Shown here: piece by piece, positions 9,118 through 18,167 of the stretch
Layout: the number at the start of each line of letters is the position of its first letter
Numbering within the stretch: the stretch's first letter is position 1
NCBI GenBank assembly: GCA_017792405.1
Contig: CP051231.1
Coordinates: 2,225,246 to 2,289,245, forward strand
Direction: 5' to 3'
Length of the DNA: 64,000 nucleotides
Origin: Oceanicola sp.
GTDB lineage: Bacteria > Pseudomonadota > Alphaproteobacteria > Rhodobacterales > Rhodobacteraceae
Position numbers and translations under genes: made by a program
The notes under the pieces: model-generated
What the model was told of the DNA's origin: nothing
What the model saw: the letters and a program-made list of their open reading frames with translations, nothing else
Databases searched by the model: none

Positions 9118-10539
9118 TTAATTCGGGCCGACTTGGCCCATTTTCCGTATCGCGTCAACAACGCGGGCCAGCCCGGTGCCGAGCGACGCCTTGACCAGCA
9201 CCACATCGCCCGCATCCACCAGCCGCGAGACCTCCTTGGCCATCGCAGCACCGTCCGGCGCGTGGTGTCCGCGCTGATCTTCGGGCAGCGCATCATGCAG
9301 CGCCTGGGCGAGCGGGCCAACGGTGTGAACCGTGTGGATCTGCTCCATCGCCTCCAGCCCCGCCAGCGCCGCATGCAGGTCCTTCTCGCCCTTGCCCAGC
9401 TCCAGCATGTCGCCGATCACGGCGATACGGCGGCCCTTGCGCACCCGCCCGATGCCGTCCCGCGGCTCGGTGGTGGCGAGCATCTCCAGCGAGGCCGCCA
9501 TCGAGGCCGGGTTGGCGTTATAGCTGTCGTCGAAGAGGGTCAAAAAGCCCCCGGCCCGCGCCGGATCGGTGGTGATCTCCTCCCGTGCGCCGCGCCCCTC
9601 GTAAGGGGTCCACTTGGTCAGGTCCGCCGTGGCGAGGCCCGTATCGGCACCCAGCGCCTGCGCCACCGCGAGCGCGCCGAGCGCGTTCATCGCAAAATGG
9701 GTGCCCGGCGTGGTCAGCTTGAACATCGCAGGCTGGTCACCCAGCCGCGCCTGCGCCACCGTCTGCCCTTCGCTCAGCACCACCTTGCCAAGGCCAAAGT
9801 CACCGCTCTGCCCGAAGGTGACGATCTGCGCCCCCGCCGCCTCCGCCGCATCCCGCAGGATCGGCGTGGTGCCAAGGTCGCCGTTGATCACCGCAACGCC
9901 CCCCGGCTCCAGCCCCTCGAAGATGCTGGCCTTCTCCCGCGCGATCCCCTCCAGCGAGCCGAAAGCCGCCATATGCGCCGGGGCCACCGTGGTGATCATC
10001 GCCACATCGGGCCGCGCCATCCGCGCCAGCGGGGCGATCTCACCGGGGTTGCTCATGCCGATCTCGATCACGGCAAAATCGGCGTCCACCGGCATCCGCG
10101 CGAGTGTCAGCGGCACGCCCCAGTGGTTGTTGAAGCTCTTTTCGGCGGCATGCACCTTGCCCTGACGGCTCAGGGTCGAGCGGAGCATCTCCTTGGTCGA
10201 GGTCTTGCCGACCGAGCCGGTCACGCCCGCCACCTTCGCTTTCGTCCGCGCGCGCCCCGCCCGGCCAAGCGCCTCCAGCCCCTCCAGCACGTCCGCCACG
10301 ATCAGCAGCGGCGCCTCCTCGCAGCCCTCCGGCACCCGGCTGACCAGCGCGGCGCAAGCGCCCTTGGCCAGTGCGTCGGCGACAAAGTCATGCCCGTCGC
10401 GCACATCTTTCAATGCAATGAACAGCTCGCCCGGCGCGATGCTCCGGCTGTCGATCGAAAGGCCCGTGGCCTCCCAATCGCCTCTCGCCTCGCCGCTGGT
10501 GGCCGCTGCGGCATCCGCCGCCGTCCACAAGGCGCTCAT
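9118..10539 (-). CDS. murF: UDP-N-acetylmuramoyl-tripeptide--D-alanyl-D-alanine ligase
   Basis: Cytoplasmic Mur ligase adding D-Ala-D-Ala to the UDP-MurNAc tripeptide, 473 aa. Visible are the N-terminal segment DSRSIAPGELFIALKDVRDGH, the ATP loop VTGSVGKTSTKEMLR at about 109, the NNHWGVPLTLARMP motif, and DDSYNANPASM in the C-terminal half. The ATG overlaps the murE stop as ATGA. The neighbours are murE upstream and mraY downstream, the canonical dcw order. Confidence 0.97.
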   Translation of the reverse strand: MSALWTAADAAAATSGEARGDWEATGLSIDSRSIAPGELFIALKDVRDGHDFVADALAKGACAALVSRVPEGCEEAPLLIVADVLEGLEALGRAGRARTKAKVAGVTGSVGKTSTKEMLRSTLSRQGKVHAAEKSFNNHWGVPLTLARMPVDADFAVIEIGMSNPGEIAPLARMARPDVAMITTVAPAHMAAFGSLEGIAREKASIFEGLEPGGVAVINGDLGTTPILRDAAEAAGAQIVTFGQSGDFGLGKVVLSEGQTVAQARLGDQPAMFKLTTPGTHFAMNALGALAVAQALGADTGLATADLTKWTPYEGRGAREEITTDPARAGGFLTLFDDSYNANPASMAASLEMLATTEPRDGIGRVRKGRRIAVIGDMLELGKGEKDLHAALAGLEAMEQIHTVHTVGPLAQALHDALPEDQRGHHAPDGAAMAKEVSRLVDAGDVVLVKASLGTGLARVVDAIRKMGQVGPN

Positions 10540-12026
10540 GTCATCTGCCCGTCGAGGGCGGCCACGGCCACAGAGGCCTGCTCGACATCGTCAAACGGGA
10601 AAACATCGTCCCCCACGATCTGCCCGGTCTCATGGCCCTTGCCCGCAATGAGCAGCGCATCCCCCGGCCCCAGCGCATCGACCCCCCGCAGGATCGCCTC
10701 GGCCCGGTCGCCCACCTCGGTGGCCTCCGGGTCGGCTTGCAGAATTGCTGCACGAATGCTGGCCGGATCCTCGGATCTCGGGTTGTCGTCCGTCACAAAT
10801 CGAACATCGGCATAGTCGCGCGCCGCCTCGCCCATGAGCGGGCGCTTGCCGGTGTCACGGTCGCCGCCCGCACCATACACCACCACCAGTTTGCCCATCA
10901 CATGGGGCCGCAGCGCCTTCAGCGCGGTCTCCAGCGCATCGGGCGTGTGGGCGTAATCGACGAACACCGCCGCGCCATTGTCGCGGGTCGCGGCCAGCTG
11001 CATCCGGCCCCGAACGGTCGTGAGCTGCGGCAGCGCGTTGAACACCTCCACCGGGTCCGAGCCGCTGGCAATGCAGAGGCCCGCCGCCACCATGACGTTC
11101 TCGGCCTGAAAGCCCCCGATCAGCCCCAGCCGCACCTGCCGCGGCGTGCCCTCGTGCAAGAACCGCAGGTCCTGCCCCGTGGCATCAAACCGCTGGCCGA
11201 CGATGGCTAGCTCGTAATCCTCGTCATGACCCACCCGCAACACCGCATGGCCGGCCGCCTCGGCGCGGTCCGCCATCTCGGGGCCGCGCGGGTCTTCCAT
11301 GTTGATCACCGCCGGCGCATCCTCGCCCAACACCCGGTCGAACAGCCGCGCCTTGGCATCAAAGTAAGCCTCGAAGGTCGCGTGATAATCCAAGTGATCC
11401 TGGCTGAAGTTGGTGAAGCCCGCCGCCGCCAGCCGCACGCCATCCAGCCGCCGCTGCTCCAGCCCGTGCGAGCTGGCCTCCATTGCGGCATGGGTCACCC
11501 CTTCCTCTACCGAAAGCGCCAGCGCCCGGTGCAGGGTGATCGGCTCGGGCGTGGTGTGCTTCAGCGGATACTCCCACGCGCCCTCCACGCCGGTGGTGCC
11601 AAGGTTCACCGCGCTCAGCCCCATCGCCATCCAGATCTGCCGGGTAAAGCTCGCCACGCTCGTCTTGCCGTTGGTGCCGGTCACCGCCACCATCACATCG
11701 GGCTGAGCGCCGAACCACAGCGCCGCGGCCATCGCCAGCGCGCCCCTCGGGTCTTCGGTGACCACCAGCGCCACGTCGAACTTCGCCAGTTCAGCTGTGG
11801 CCAGCTGCGCGCCCTCGGCATCGGTCAGCACCGCCTTCGCGCCCATGCGCAGCGCGTAACCGACGAACTCCGCGCCATGCACCCGGCTCCCCGGTAGGGC
11901 GGCAAAGAGCGCGCCCTCCTGCACATCGCGGCTGTCCACGGCCAGCCCGGTTACCCGCGCCTCGGCGCCATGCTGGGCGGTCAGCCCCAGCTCTGCCAGC
12001 GATCTCACTTTTGCCCTGTCGCTCAT
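10536..12026 (-). CDS. murE: UDP-N-acetylmuramoyl-tripeptide synthetase
   Basis: Cytoplasmic ligase adding the third residue, meso-diaminopimelate in Gram-negative bacteria, to UDP-MurNAc-L-Ala-D-Glu; 496 aa. Motifs seen are DSRDVQEGALFAALPGSRVHG, the ATP loop VTGTNGKTSVASFTRQIW at about residue 114, FTNFSQDHLDYH, VDYAHTPDALE and DDNPRSEDP. The last carries the DNPR signature of diaminopimelate-adding enzymes. It starts 24 bp after the ftsI stop and overlaps murF by 4 bp. Confidence 0.97.
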   Translation of the reverse strand: MSDRAKVRSLAELGLTAQHGAEARVTGLAVDSRDVQEGALFAALPGSRVHGAEFVGYALRMGAKAVLTDAEGAQLATAELAKFDVALVVTEDPRGALAMAAALWFGAQPDVMVAVTGTNGKTSVASFTRQIWMAMGLSAVNLGTTGVEGAWEYPLKHTTPEPITLHRALALSVEEGVTHAAMEASSHGLEQRRLDGVRLAAAGFTNFSQDHLDYHATFEAYFDAKARLFDRVLGEDAPAVINMEDPRGPEMADRAEAAGHAVLRVGHDEDYELAIVGQRFDATGQDLRFLHEGTPRQVRLGLIGGFQAENVMVAAGLCIASGSDPVEVFNALPQLTTVRGRMQLAATRDNGAAVFVDYAHTPDALETALKALRPHVMGKLVVVYGAGGDRDTGKRPLMGEAARDYADVRFVTDDNPRSEDPASIRAAILQADPEATEVGDRAEAILRGVDALGPGDALLIAGKGHETGQIVGDDVFPFDDVEQASVAVAALDGQMT

Positions 12027-12050
12027 CGCCGGCTGCCCCTTCTCGCTGGC

Positions 12051-13832
12051 TTAGTTCGAGACCCTTACTATCGCAGCTTCGACGCCCGGTTCAACGCTTG
12101 GGCGCAGGCCCAGAAGCGGCGCGACGCGGCGGATCATCTCCGCCGTCACCGGCACCGCCGTCCAGCCCGCCGTCCGGCGCGGCGTGGGGCCGGTCAGCTC
12201 GACCGGCTCGTCGAGGCTAACGACCAGCACGTATTTCGGGTCATGCGCCGGGAAGACCGTGGCGAAGGTCGCGATCACCTTGTCTTTATAATAGCCGCCG
12301 CGCGGCTTGGGCTTGTCGGCGGTGCCGGTCTTGCCGCCCACCGCATAGCCCTCCACCTCGCCAAAGCTCGCCGTGCCCTCGGTCACCACCTTGCGCAGCA
12401 TCACCCGGCTGCGCTCGGAGGTCCGCTCGCTCACAACCCGCGGGCCAGCCTTGGGGGCGCTCTGCTTCACCAGCGTCGGATAAACCCGTGTGCCGCCGTT
12501 CAGAAGCGAGGCATAGCCGGTCGCCAGATGCAGCGGGCTGGCAGAAAGGCCGTGGCCATAGCTGATCGTCATGGTCGAAATCTCCGACCAGTTCGGCGGC
12601 AACAGCGGCTTGCCCGTGGGCGCCTCCACCATTTCTACCGGGGTCGGCTCCAAAAAGCCGAGGCTGTCGAGGAACTCGCGCTGCCGCTTGGCGCCAATGT
12701 CCATCGCCAGCCGCGCGGTGCCAATGTTCGAGCTTTTCACGATGATCTTGGTGACGCTCAACTCGTTGCCGTAGTTGTGAAAATCCCGAATCCGGTGGCG
12801 GCCCCATGTCAGCGGCCCCTTGGTGTTGATCACCGTCTCCGGGTTCACCAACCCCAGCTCCATCGCCTGCGCGGCGGCGAAGATCTTGAAGGTCGAGCCC
12901 AGCTCATAAACCCCCTGCACCGACCGGTTGAACAGCGGGCTGTCGCTCTGGTCCCCGCTGGTCAGCGGGCGCGGGCGGTTGTTGGGGTCGAAGTCCGGCA
13001 GGGAGGCCATGGCAATGATCTCGCCGCTATGGGCCTCCATCAGCACCGCGCTGGCGCCCTTGGCGTTCATCAGCTTCATGCCGCCATAAAGCACCTCTTC
13101 CGTCACCGCCTGCACGGTGAGGTCGAGCGTCAGCTCCAGCGGCTTGCCGGCGCGGGCCGGGTCGCGCAGCAACTCGTCAAACTGCTTTTCCACGCCCGCC
13201 ACGCCTACGACCTCGGCACTATGCACCCCCTCGCGGCCAAAGCTCGCGCCGCCCAGGATATGCGCGGCCAGCTTGCCGTTGGGATAAAGCCGCATCTCGC
13301 GCGGGCCAAACAGCAGGCCCGGCTCGCCGATGTCATGCACCGCCTGCATCTGCTCGGGGCTGATTTTCTTCTTCACCCAGACAAACTTGCGCTTGCCGGT
13401 GAACTGCCGCTTCAGCTTCTCCACGTCCAGATCGGGGAAGATCTTCGCCAGCTCCTCGGCGGCACGCTCCTTTTCCACCATCAGCGGCGGCTGGGCATAG
13501 AGGCTGTGGGTCGACAGGTTGGTCGCCAGCACCCGCCCCTGCCGGTCGACAATGTCGGCCCGGCTGGCACTGATCAGCTCGGCCACGCCGCCGCTGGTCG
13601 GCTCGGCGGGCACCGAAGCGGCAAGGTGCCCCATCCGGGCACCGATCACCACGAAGGCGCAAAAGAAGCAGACGCCCAGCACAAACAGCCGCCCCTCGGC
13701 GCGAAACCGCAGCTTGTCGCGCTGCGCCTCATGCCGCAGGCGCAGGTTCTCGCGCTCGATGCAATCGGGGTTCTGCCCGCTCTGACGGGCGGCAATCACA
13801 CGGGCCAGCGGGCGCAGGGGCGTGCGGGTCAT
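12051..13832 (-). CDS. ftsI: Septal peptidoglycan transpeptidase FtsI (PBP3)
   Basis: Class B penicillin-binding protein for septal cross-linking, 593 aa. A single transmembrane helix near residues 45-65 follows a basic cytoplasmic segment. Periplasmic transpeptidase motifs are SxxK in GSTFKIFAAAQ, SxN in KSSNIGTARLA, and KTG in VGGKTGTADKP. The dimerisation domain includes RADIVDRQGRVLATNLS. The start overlaps the ftsL stop as ATGA. FtsI works with FtsW in the divisome; ftsW itself is not in this window. Confidence 0.97.
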   Translation of the reverse strand: MTRTPLRPLARVIAARQSGQNPDCIERENLRLRHEAQRDKLRFRAEGRLFVLGVCFFCAFVVIGARMGHLAASVPAEPTSGGVAELISASRADIVDRQGRVLATNLSTHSLYAQPPLMVEKERAAEELAKIFPDLDVEKLKRQFTGKRKFVWVKKKISPEQMQAVHDIGEPGLLFGPREMRLYPNGKLAAHILGGASFGREGVHSAEVVGVAGVEKQFDELLRDPARAGKPLELTLDLTVQAVTEEVLYGGMKLMNAKGASAVLMEAHSGEIIAMASLPDFDPNNRPRPLTSGDQSDSPLFNRSVQGVYELGSTFKIFAAAQAMELGLVNPETVINTKGPLTWGRHRIRDFHNYGNELSVTKIIVKSSNIGTARLAMDIGAKRQREFLDSLGFLEPTPVEMVEAPTGKPLLPPNWSEISTMTISYGHGLSASPLHLATGYASLLNGGTRVYPTLVKQSAPKAGPRVVSERTSERSRVMLRKVVTEGTASFGEVEGYAVGGKTGTADKPKPRGGYYKDKVIATFATVFPAHDPKYVLVVSLDEPVELTGPTPRRTAGWTAVPVTAEMIRRVAPLLGLRPSVEPGVEAAIVRVSN

Positions 13833-14194
13833 GGCTGTTGCTCCTCGTTCTCACCATCTTCAAGCGTGCCGCTGATCTCCACCGGGTCGGTGATCGGCGG
13901 CAGCTCCTCTGCCGGAAAGCCCACCTGGTCCACCCGGCCGAACTGCTCGGCACCAAAGGGCAGCAGGCCAAGGCGGGTAAAGTTCAGCTCCGCCAGCTCG
14001 GTCAGCCGCTCGGGCCGGTTGAGATAGGCCCATTCCGCCCGCAGCATGGCGCGGGTGTCATAAAGCGTGCGGATCTCGCCGCGCAGCTTGGCCATATCCT
14101 TCTGGGCTTTCTGGGTCTGGTAGTTCTCGTGATAGGCCCAAAACGCCAGCCCCATCACCGCCAGCGCCGAGATGACATAGAAGAAGCCTCGCAT
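13829..14194 (-). CDS. ftsL: Cell division protein FtsL
   Basis: Small bitopic divisome protein, 121 aa. It has an N-terminal transmembrane helix (FFYVISALAVMGLAFWAYH), then a predicted coiled coil (TQKAQKDMAKLRGEIRTLYD) in the periplasm and an acidic tail ending DGENEEQQP. FtsL normally forms the FtsQLB complex that activates FtsWI. The sequence is poorly conserved, so the call rests on topology plus position between rsmH and ftsI, with a 4-bp overlap with ftsI. Confidence 0.9.
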   Translation of the reverse strand: MRGFFYVISALAVMGLAFWAYHENYQTQKAQKDMAKLRGEIRTLYDTRAMLRAEWAYLNRPERLTELAELNFTRLGLLPFGAEQFGRVDQVGFPAEELPPITDPVEISGTLEDGENEEQQP

Positions 14195-14200
14195 CGCCCC

Positions 14201-15205
14201 TTACCCTTTCCACCAATGTTTCGGGCCCGGCAGGCCCATCTGTGCCCGGTCCACCGCGCCGCCCTGCTCGGCAGTGCGCCGCGCCATGCGCAGCTTGGCC
14301 GAACGGGCGCGCGGGTTGGCCGCCACTTCCTCATCGCTCGGCCCCACGGCCTTGCGCGTAATCTGCTCAAACGGCGCGGGCGCCGCCTCGACCTCGGGTG
14401 CATAGCGGTTGCCACGTGGGGCCGCGCCGGAGCGGGCCGCAAGGTAGCGCTTCACCACCCGATCCTCGAGCGAATGAAAGGTCACCACCGCCAGCACGCC
14501 GCCCTCGCCCAGCAGCCCCTCGGCCGCCTCCAGCCCTGCGATCAACTCGCCGAACTCGTCGTTCACCGCGATCCGGAGGCCTTGAAAGGTGCGCGTCGCC
14601 GGATGCACCTGCCCCGGCTTCGGGCGCGGCAGGCAGTTCGAGACCACCTCCGCCAGCTCCAGCGTCCGGGTGAAAGGCCGCGCCTTCACGATCGCCCGCG
14701 CAATCCGCCGCGCCGCCCGCTCTTCGCCGTAAAAATGAATGATATCGGCCAGATGGCCCTCGTCGCCCTCGTTCACCAGATCGGCGGCACTCGGCCCTTC
14801 GCTCGCCATCCGCATGTCGAGCGGCCCGTCCTTCATGAAGGAAAAGCCCCGCTCGGCCTGATCGAGCTGCATCGACGAGACACCCAGATCGAGCACCACG
14901 CCCTCCACCGGCCCCTCGATCAGCTCGCCCATCTGCGAGAACTGGCCGCGAAGCACATCCAGCCGCCCGTCATATTCGGCGATCATCGGCGCGGCGCCCT
15001 CGATGGCGCTCGGGTCGCGGTCGATCCCGGTCACCCGCTCTGCGCCCGCCTCCAGCAGCCGCCGGGTATAGCCGCCCGCGCCAAAGGTGCCATCCACCCA
15101 ATGGCCACGCACCGGCGCGGCCCCTGCGATCAACGGATCAATGAGAACAGGAACATGGGGCGGCCCGGCGGGCTGATCTGGCGAAAGGCTTTCGGCCGCC
15201 GCCAT
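14201..15205 (-). CDS. rsmH: 16S rRNA (cytosine-1402-N4)-methyltransferase
   Basis: SAM-dependent methyltransferase of 16S rRNA C1402, formerly mraW; 334 aa. Visible are [15 protein letters not shown] near the start, the SAM-binding [36 protein letters not shown] and the C-terminal [15 protein letters not shown]. It starts 3 bp after the mraZ stop and sits 6 bp before ftsL, consistent with cotranscription. Confidence 0.97.
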   Translation of the reverse strand: MAAAESLSPDQPAGPPHVPVLIDPLIAGAAPVRGHWVDGTFGAGGYTRRLLEAGAERVTGIDRDPSAIEGAAPMIAEYDGRLDVLRGQFSQMGELIEGPVEGVVLDLGVSSMQLDQAERGFSFMKDGPLDMRMASEGPSAADLVNEGDEGHLADIIHFYGEERAARRIARAIVKARPFTRTLELAEVVSNCLPRPKPGQVHPATRTFQGLRIAVNDEFGELIAGLEAAEGLLGEGGVLAVVTFHSLEDRVVKRYLAARSGAAPRGNRYAPEVEAAPAPFEQITRKAVGPSDEEVAANPRARSAKLRMARRTAEQGGAVDRAQMGLPGPKHWWKG

Positions 15206-15208
15206 CGC

Positions 15209-15715
15209 TCAACCCTCTTCCTGAACGCTGTCGAGCAGCTCCAGCGGGTCGAAGTCCTCGCCCATCTCGTCGAGCCACTCTTCATCATCGACGCCATGCA
15301 CGTCGTCATAGGTCTCCGGCTTCCAGATCTGAAAGCTGTCGCCGGTGGCGATGAAGAAGGCTTCCTTGTCGAGCCCGATCTTCTCGCGGAGCTTGGCGGG
15401 CAGCACCAGCCGCCCGGTGTCGTCAACCTGCGTCGGCAGCGACATCCCCGAATAGAGCCGCTCCAGATAGCGCCGCTGCTTGGTGCCGCGCGGCATCCGG
15501 GCGATCCGGTCGTCGATGTCGTTGATCGCGTTGACGGTGTAGCACTTGAGGTGATCCTGGCGATGGTCGCCGTAAACGATCACGAGGTTCGGGCTGTCGC
15601 CCTCGGAGCAATCGGGGTCTTCGGCGGCCAGAACATGGCGAAACAGGGCGGGGATGCTCACCCTGCCCTTCGTGTCCACCTTGTGGTGGCTCTCGCCTCT
15701 GAACCTGCGACCCAA
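15209..15715 (-). CDS. mraZ: Division/cell wall cluster transcriptional repressor MraZ
   Basis: DNA-binding regulator of the dcw operon, 168 aa, with two AbrB-like half domains. DTKGRVSIP (about 13-21) and DDTGRLVLPAKLR (about 91-103) carry the two DxxxR signatures. MraZ proteins form oligomeric rings that bind spaced TGGGN repeats. The start is a TTG (MGRRFRGES) with a good AAGGAG seven bases upstream; no better ATG exists. It is the first gene of the cluster and lies behind an unusually long leader. Confidence 0.95.
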   Translation of the reverse strand: MGRRFRGESHHKVDTKGRVSIPALFRHVLAAEDPDCSEGDSPNLVIVYGDHRQDHLKCYTVNAINDIDDRIARMPRGTKQRRYLERLYSGMSLPTQVDDTGRLVLPAKLREKIGLDKEAFFIATGDSFQIWKPETYDDVHGVDDEEWLDEMGEDFDPLELLDSVQEEG

Positions 15716-15766
15716 GCTGTCGCTCCTTCACTGTCCCGCGGGCCCGTCGGCCCGAAAATCGGCCCC

Positions 15767-15813
15767 AAAATGAAAACGGCGGATTGAGCTGCTGCCATGT
15801 GCCCAATCCGCCG
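15767..15813 (-). terminator. Rho-independent terminator inside the mraZ leader
   Basis: On the minus strand a perfect 10-bp stem (15804-15813 with 15777-15786, CGGCGGATTG arm) encloses a 17-nt loop. It is followed by a T-rich run TTTTCATTTT at 15776-15767. It lies about 50 bp upstream of the mraZ start, so transcription either stops here to give a short RNA or reads through into the dcw operon. Confidence 0.85.
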
Positions 15814-15976
15814 CCCTCGTCCCATTTCTGGGTGTCCGGCTGCGCGCGCCACCTGGGGGGATGTCTGCTCGCTCGCGCGCCGGATCTCTTCGTTCGATGA
15901 AAGCGGGTGCCTGTATGAAGTCTGCCTGACTTTGGGAGTTTGCGATCTTGCGTCGCTTTGTGTTCCCGTCTTCATC
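15767..15976 (-). ncRNA. upsM: UpsM-like small RNA from the mraZ leader
   Basis: Candidate trans-acting small RNA of about 210 nt made by early termination in the mraZ 5' leader. In Rhodobacter sphaeroides the dcw cluster is preceded by a long 5' UTR (about 270 nt) with an internal terminator that yields the sRNA UpsM. Here the predicted promoter around 15983-16013, the terminator at 15767-15813 and the TTG start at 15715 reproduce that spacing (about 260 nt leader, about 210 nt RNA). The match is by architecture and position; the primary sequence was not compared. The 5' end is an estimate. Confidence 0.7.
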
Positions 15977-15982
15977 TGCCAT

Positions 15983-16013
15983 TAGGTATGGCATGGGAAA
16001 TCATGGGAGGCAA
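15983..16013 (-). promoter_or_regulatory. Putative dcw/UpsM promoter with two MraZ boxes
   Basis: On the minus strand TTGCCT (16013-16008) is a -35-like hexamer and TACCTA (15988-15983) a weak -10. The stretch between them holds two TGGGA boxes read on the plus strand, at 15994-15998 and 16004-16008, exactly 10 bp apart. TGGGN boxes at 10-bp spacing are the known MraZ binding pattern, so MraZ bound here would cover the promoter. The exact hexamers are uncertain because the spacing is 18-19 bp. Confidence 0.55.
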
Positions 16014-16164
16014 CACCACTTTACCCCCTCACCCCGGAATTCGGCGCCAGCAAAGCCCCGCCGGTTCCACCCGATCACAAGAATTTCAGCCAATTCACGG
16101 AATTTATGGTGGGGAAATTGGAGATCGGCACTAAATCTGGTATTCCGCGAGGGTGCAGAAAAGT

Positions 16165-16222
16165 CCCCCAATTTCCCAAAAAAACTTCCCGCGCAGCCCC
16201 AAATAGCCCCTCAAAACCCCCA
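16165..16222 (-). promoter_or_regulatory. Phased G-tract cluster upstream of the mraZ promoter
   Basis: The minus strand carries G runs at 16221-16217, 16210-16207, 16200-16197 and 16190-16188, separated by three 6-nt loops. Further runs follow at 16177-16175 and 16169-16165. The near 10-bp phasing resembles degenerate MraZ boxes, and the four runs also fit a G-quadruplex pattern. There is no coding signal here. Function is not established. Confidence 0.4.
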
Positions 16223-16311
16223 AGACCACCGCCAATTCACGCCCCAAAGCCCGGAATCCGCCCCATCACGCCCCCGCGATTCGTCGCGATTCCGGCGTGA
16301 AAGCGAGTCAG

Positions 16312-16348
16312 TCCCATAAAGTCCCATGCCTCGTCCCATGCCGTCCCA
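16312..16348 (-). promoter_or_regulatory. Four-box TGGGA array (MraZ-like sites)
   Basis: Four TGGGA boxes on the minus strand (plus-strand TCCCA at 16312, 16322, 16334 and 16344) with spacings of 10, 12 and 10 bp. This is the arrangement MraZ recognises and it is oriented like the dcw operon. It lies about 600 bp upstream of mraZ and about 145 bp downstream of the mrp stop. The rest of 16014-16493 holds no gene that I can support. Confidence 0.55.
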
Positions 16349-16493
16349 CAGGTGGGGCCATTTCCCGTCACGCGCCATTCTCGGCCCTGCAACGCACCCG
16401 CCCATCCAAGGGCATCGCACAAAACAAAACGGGCGGCCCAAAAGCCGCCCGCCACAATTCTCACCTCGCATTCAGGCACAGCCCGTCAGGCAT

Positions 16494-17597
16494 TCACCCC
16501 ATGCCGCCTTCCACCAGCCCCCGCGCCAGCGCCGCGTAGGCCTCGGCCGCAGCACCCTCGCCTGCGGCCACGGGCACACCGCTGTCGCCGCCCAGCCGGG
16601 TCTCCAGCTCCAGCGGCAATTGCGCCAGCAGTGGCACGCCAAGGCTCTTGGCCTCCGCCGCCACGCCGCCGTGGCCGAACAGATGCGCCTCATGCCCGCA
16701 ATTCGGACATATATAAGTAGTCATGTTCTCGATCAGCCCGAGCACCGGGGTCTTCAGCTTGCCGAACATGTCGATCGCCTTGCGCGCATCGATCAGCGCC
16801 ACATCCTGCGGCGTGCTCACCACCACGGCCCCGGTGATCGGGTAGCGCTGGCAGAGCGTGAGCTGCACGTCCCCCGTGCCCGGCGGCAGATCTACGATCA
16901 GCACATCCAGCTCGCCCCATTCCACCTGGGTCATCATCTGCTGGAGCGCGCCCATCAGCATCGGCCCGCGCCAGATCACCGCCTGCCCCTCCTCCAGCAT
17001 CAACCCGATCGACATGAAGGTGACCCCATGCGCCGTCAGCGGCAGGATCTTCTCACCATCCGGGCTGGCGGGCCGCTTGGCATTGCCCATCATCCGGGGC
17101 TGGGAGGGGCCATATATATCGGCATCCAGCAGGCCCACCTTCCGGCCCTGCCGGGCCAGCGCCACGGCGAGGTTGGCCGACACCGTGCTCTTGCCCACGC
17201 CGCCCTTGCCCGAGCCCACCGCGATGATCCGCTTCACGCCCGGCACCGCCTGCGGCCCGGCCTGAGGCGTGGGATGGCGCCCCACTTTCAGGCTCGGCGG
17301 CTGCTGACCGCCCGGCGCAGGCGACTGCCGCGCGGCCGAAGGCGCGTTGCTATGCGCCGTAAGCAGGGCTGAAACAGAGGTGACTCCCTCCACCGCCAGA
17401 ACCGCCGCTTTTGCCGCCTCGAGAATCGGCTCCATCCGCGATGCTGCGGCTGCATCCGGCGCTTCGATGACAAACTTCACCTCGCCACTGTCGCCAATCT
17501 GCAACGCGCGAATCATGTCGCGAGATACAAGATCGCCGCCGTCCGCAAGTCCCACCTTTGTCAAAGCGGTTTGGATTTCGCCTTTTTCTACAGGCAT
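16494..17597 (-). CDS. apbC: Iron-sulfur cluster carrier ATPase Mrp/ApbC
   Basis: P-loop scaffold or carrier protein that delivers Fe-S clusters, 367 aa from the chosen start. An N-terminal MIP18-like domain (residues about 1-85) is followed by the deviant Walker A loop [11 protein letters not shown] and the Mrp signature around [12 protein letters not shown]. The C-terminal CPNC in [10 protein letters not shown] provides the paired cysteines for the cluster. The ATG at 17597 was preferred over one 11 codons upstream because it has GGGGCGAG just before it and begins [12 protein letters not shown] like the family. It is transcribed towards mraZ but separated from it by a long regulatory region. 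Confidence 0.95.
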   Translation of the reverse strand: MPVEKGEIQTALTKVGLADGGDLVSRDMIRALQIGDSGEVKFVIEAPDAAAASRMEPILEAAKAAVLAVEGVTSVSALLTAHSNAPSAARQSPAPGGQQPPSLKVGRHPTPQAGPQAVPGVKRIIAVGSGKGGVGKSTVSANLAVALARQGRKVGLLDADIYGPSQPRMMGNAKRPASPDGEKILPLTAHGVTFMSIGLMLEEGQAVIWRGPMLMGALQQMMTQVEWGELDVLIVDLPPGTGDVQLTLCQRYPITGAVVVSTPQDVALIDARKAIDMFGKLKTPVLGLIENMTTYICPNCGHEAHLFGHGGVAAEAKSLGVPLLAQLPLELETRLGGDSGVPVAAGEGAAAEAYAALARGLVEGGMG

Positions 17598-17833
17598 CTC
17601 GCCCCTTTCACATTTTCCGGCGACCCGCAAAGTGACGCCGCGTCATTTTCTTTACCGCCCAAAATTTAGCCTTAACGCGCTGAAACTCCACCAAATTCAC
17701 CTATTCACTCCGTGCATAGCCGCGTTGCAGCAAAAGCCCTTTTCGCAGGTGCAGCAAAACCCTAATTTGGTCTCAAGCAACAGGGCACAGAACGAGCCCG
17801 CTCACAGGTACGACTACTTAAGGACCAGCCACC

Positions 17834-18049
17834 ATGGCTTACGCAACCGCTCATAACACCGCGCACACCGGTATCCTTGGCCGCATCGAGGCTTTCATCG
17901 AAGCCCGTCGCGAGGCCGCTGCCAAGCGCCGCGTCTACCGTCAGACGCTCCGTGAACTTCAGGCCCTGACCAGCCGCGATCTCGCCGACCTCGGCATCGC
18001 GCCCTCCAACCTCCGGTCGGTTGCCTACCAGGCCGCCTACGGCGCCTGA
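17834..18049 (+). CDS. DUF1127 small RNA-binding-like protein (CcaF1-like)
   Basis: Small basic protein, 71 aa, with the DUF1127 core in its second half (RVYRQTLRELQALTSRDLAD, then LGIAPSNLRSVAYQAAYG). In R. sphaeroides a DUF1127 gene heads the CcsR sRNA operon, is stress-induced, and its product (CcaF1) binds RNA and helps sRNA maturation. The same linkage exists here: the stop lies only about 11 bp before the first CcsR-like hairpin. Start ATG follows AAGGA. Equivalent function is inferred from family and position. Confidence 0.88.
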   Translation: MAYATAHNTAHTGILGRIEAFIEARREAAAKRRVYRQTLRELQALTSRDLADLGIAPSNLRSVAYQAAYGA

Positions 18050-18060
18050 CCCAAGATAGC

Positions 18061-18131
18061 GGAGAGCCCTCTCCTCCTCCCTGGGCTTTCCGTTCTGGCG
18101 GCGACACCACCCTCCTCCCGGTGTCGCCGCC
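18061..18131 (+). ncRNA. CcsR-like unit 1
   Basis: Hairpin A pairs 18061-18069 with 18083-18091; hairpin B pairs 18097-18108 with 18120-18131 (12 bp, perfect). Both loops show CCTCCTCCC. A perfect 16-bp palindrome centred on GGTTAACC follows at 18138-18153 and is unique to this first spacer. Confidence 0.85.
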
Positions 18132-18167
18132 GCAAACCTCCGGTTAACCGGAGCGAGATATAGAGAT

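Noticed and set aside
8107..10815. Long plus-strand open frame opposite mraY and murF
   Set aside because: Antisense to two conserved enzymes; composition is the usual Arg/His-rich shadow.
15728..15994. 88-codon minus-strand frame in the mraZ leader
   Set aside because: It crosses the terminator hairpin and lacks a ribosome site; the leader fits a non-coding RNA.
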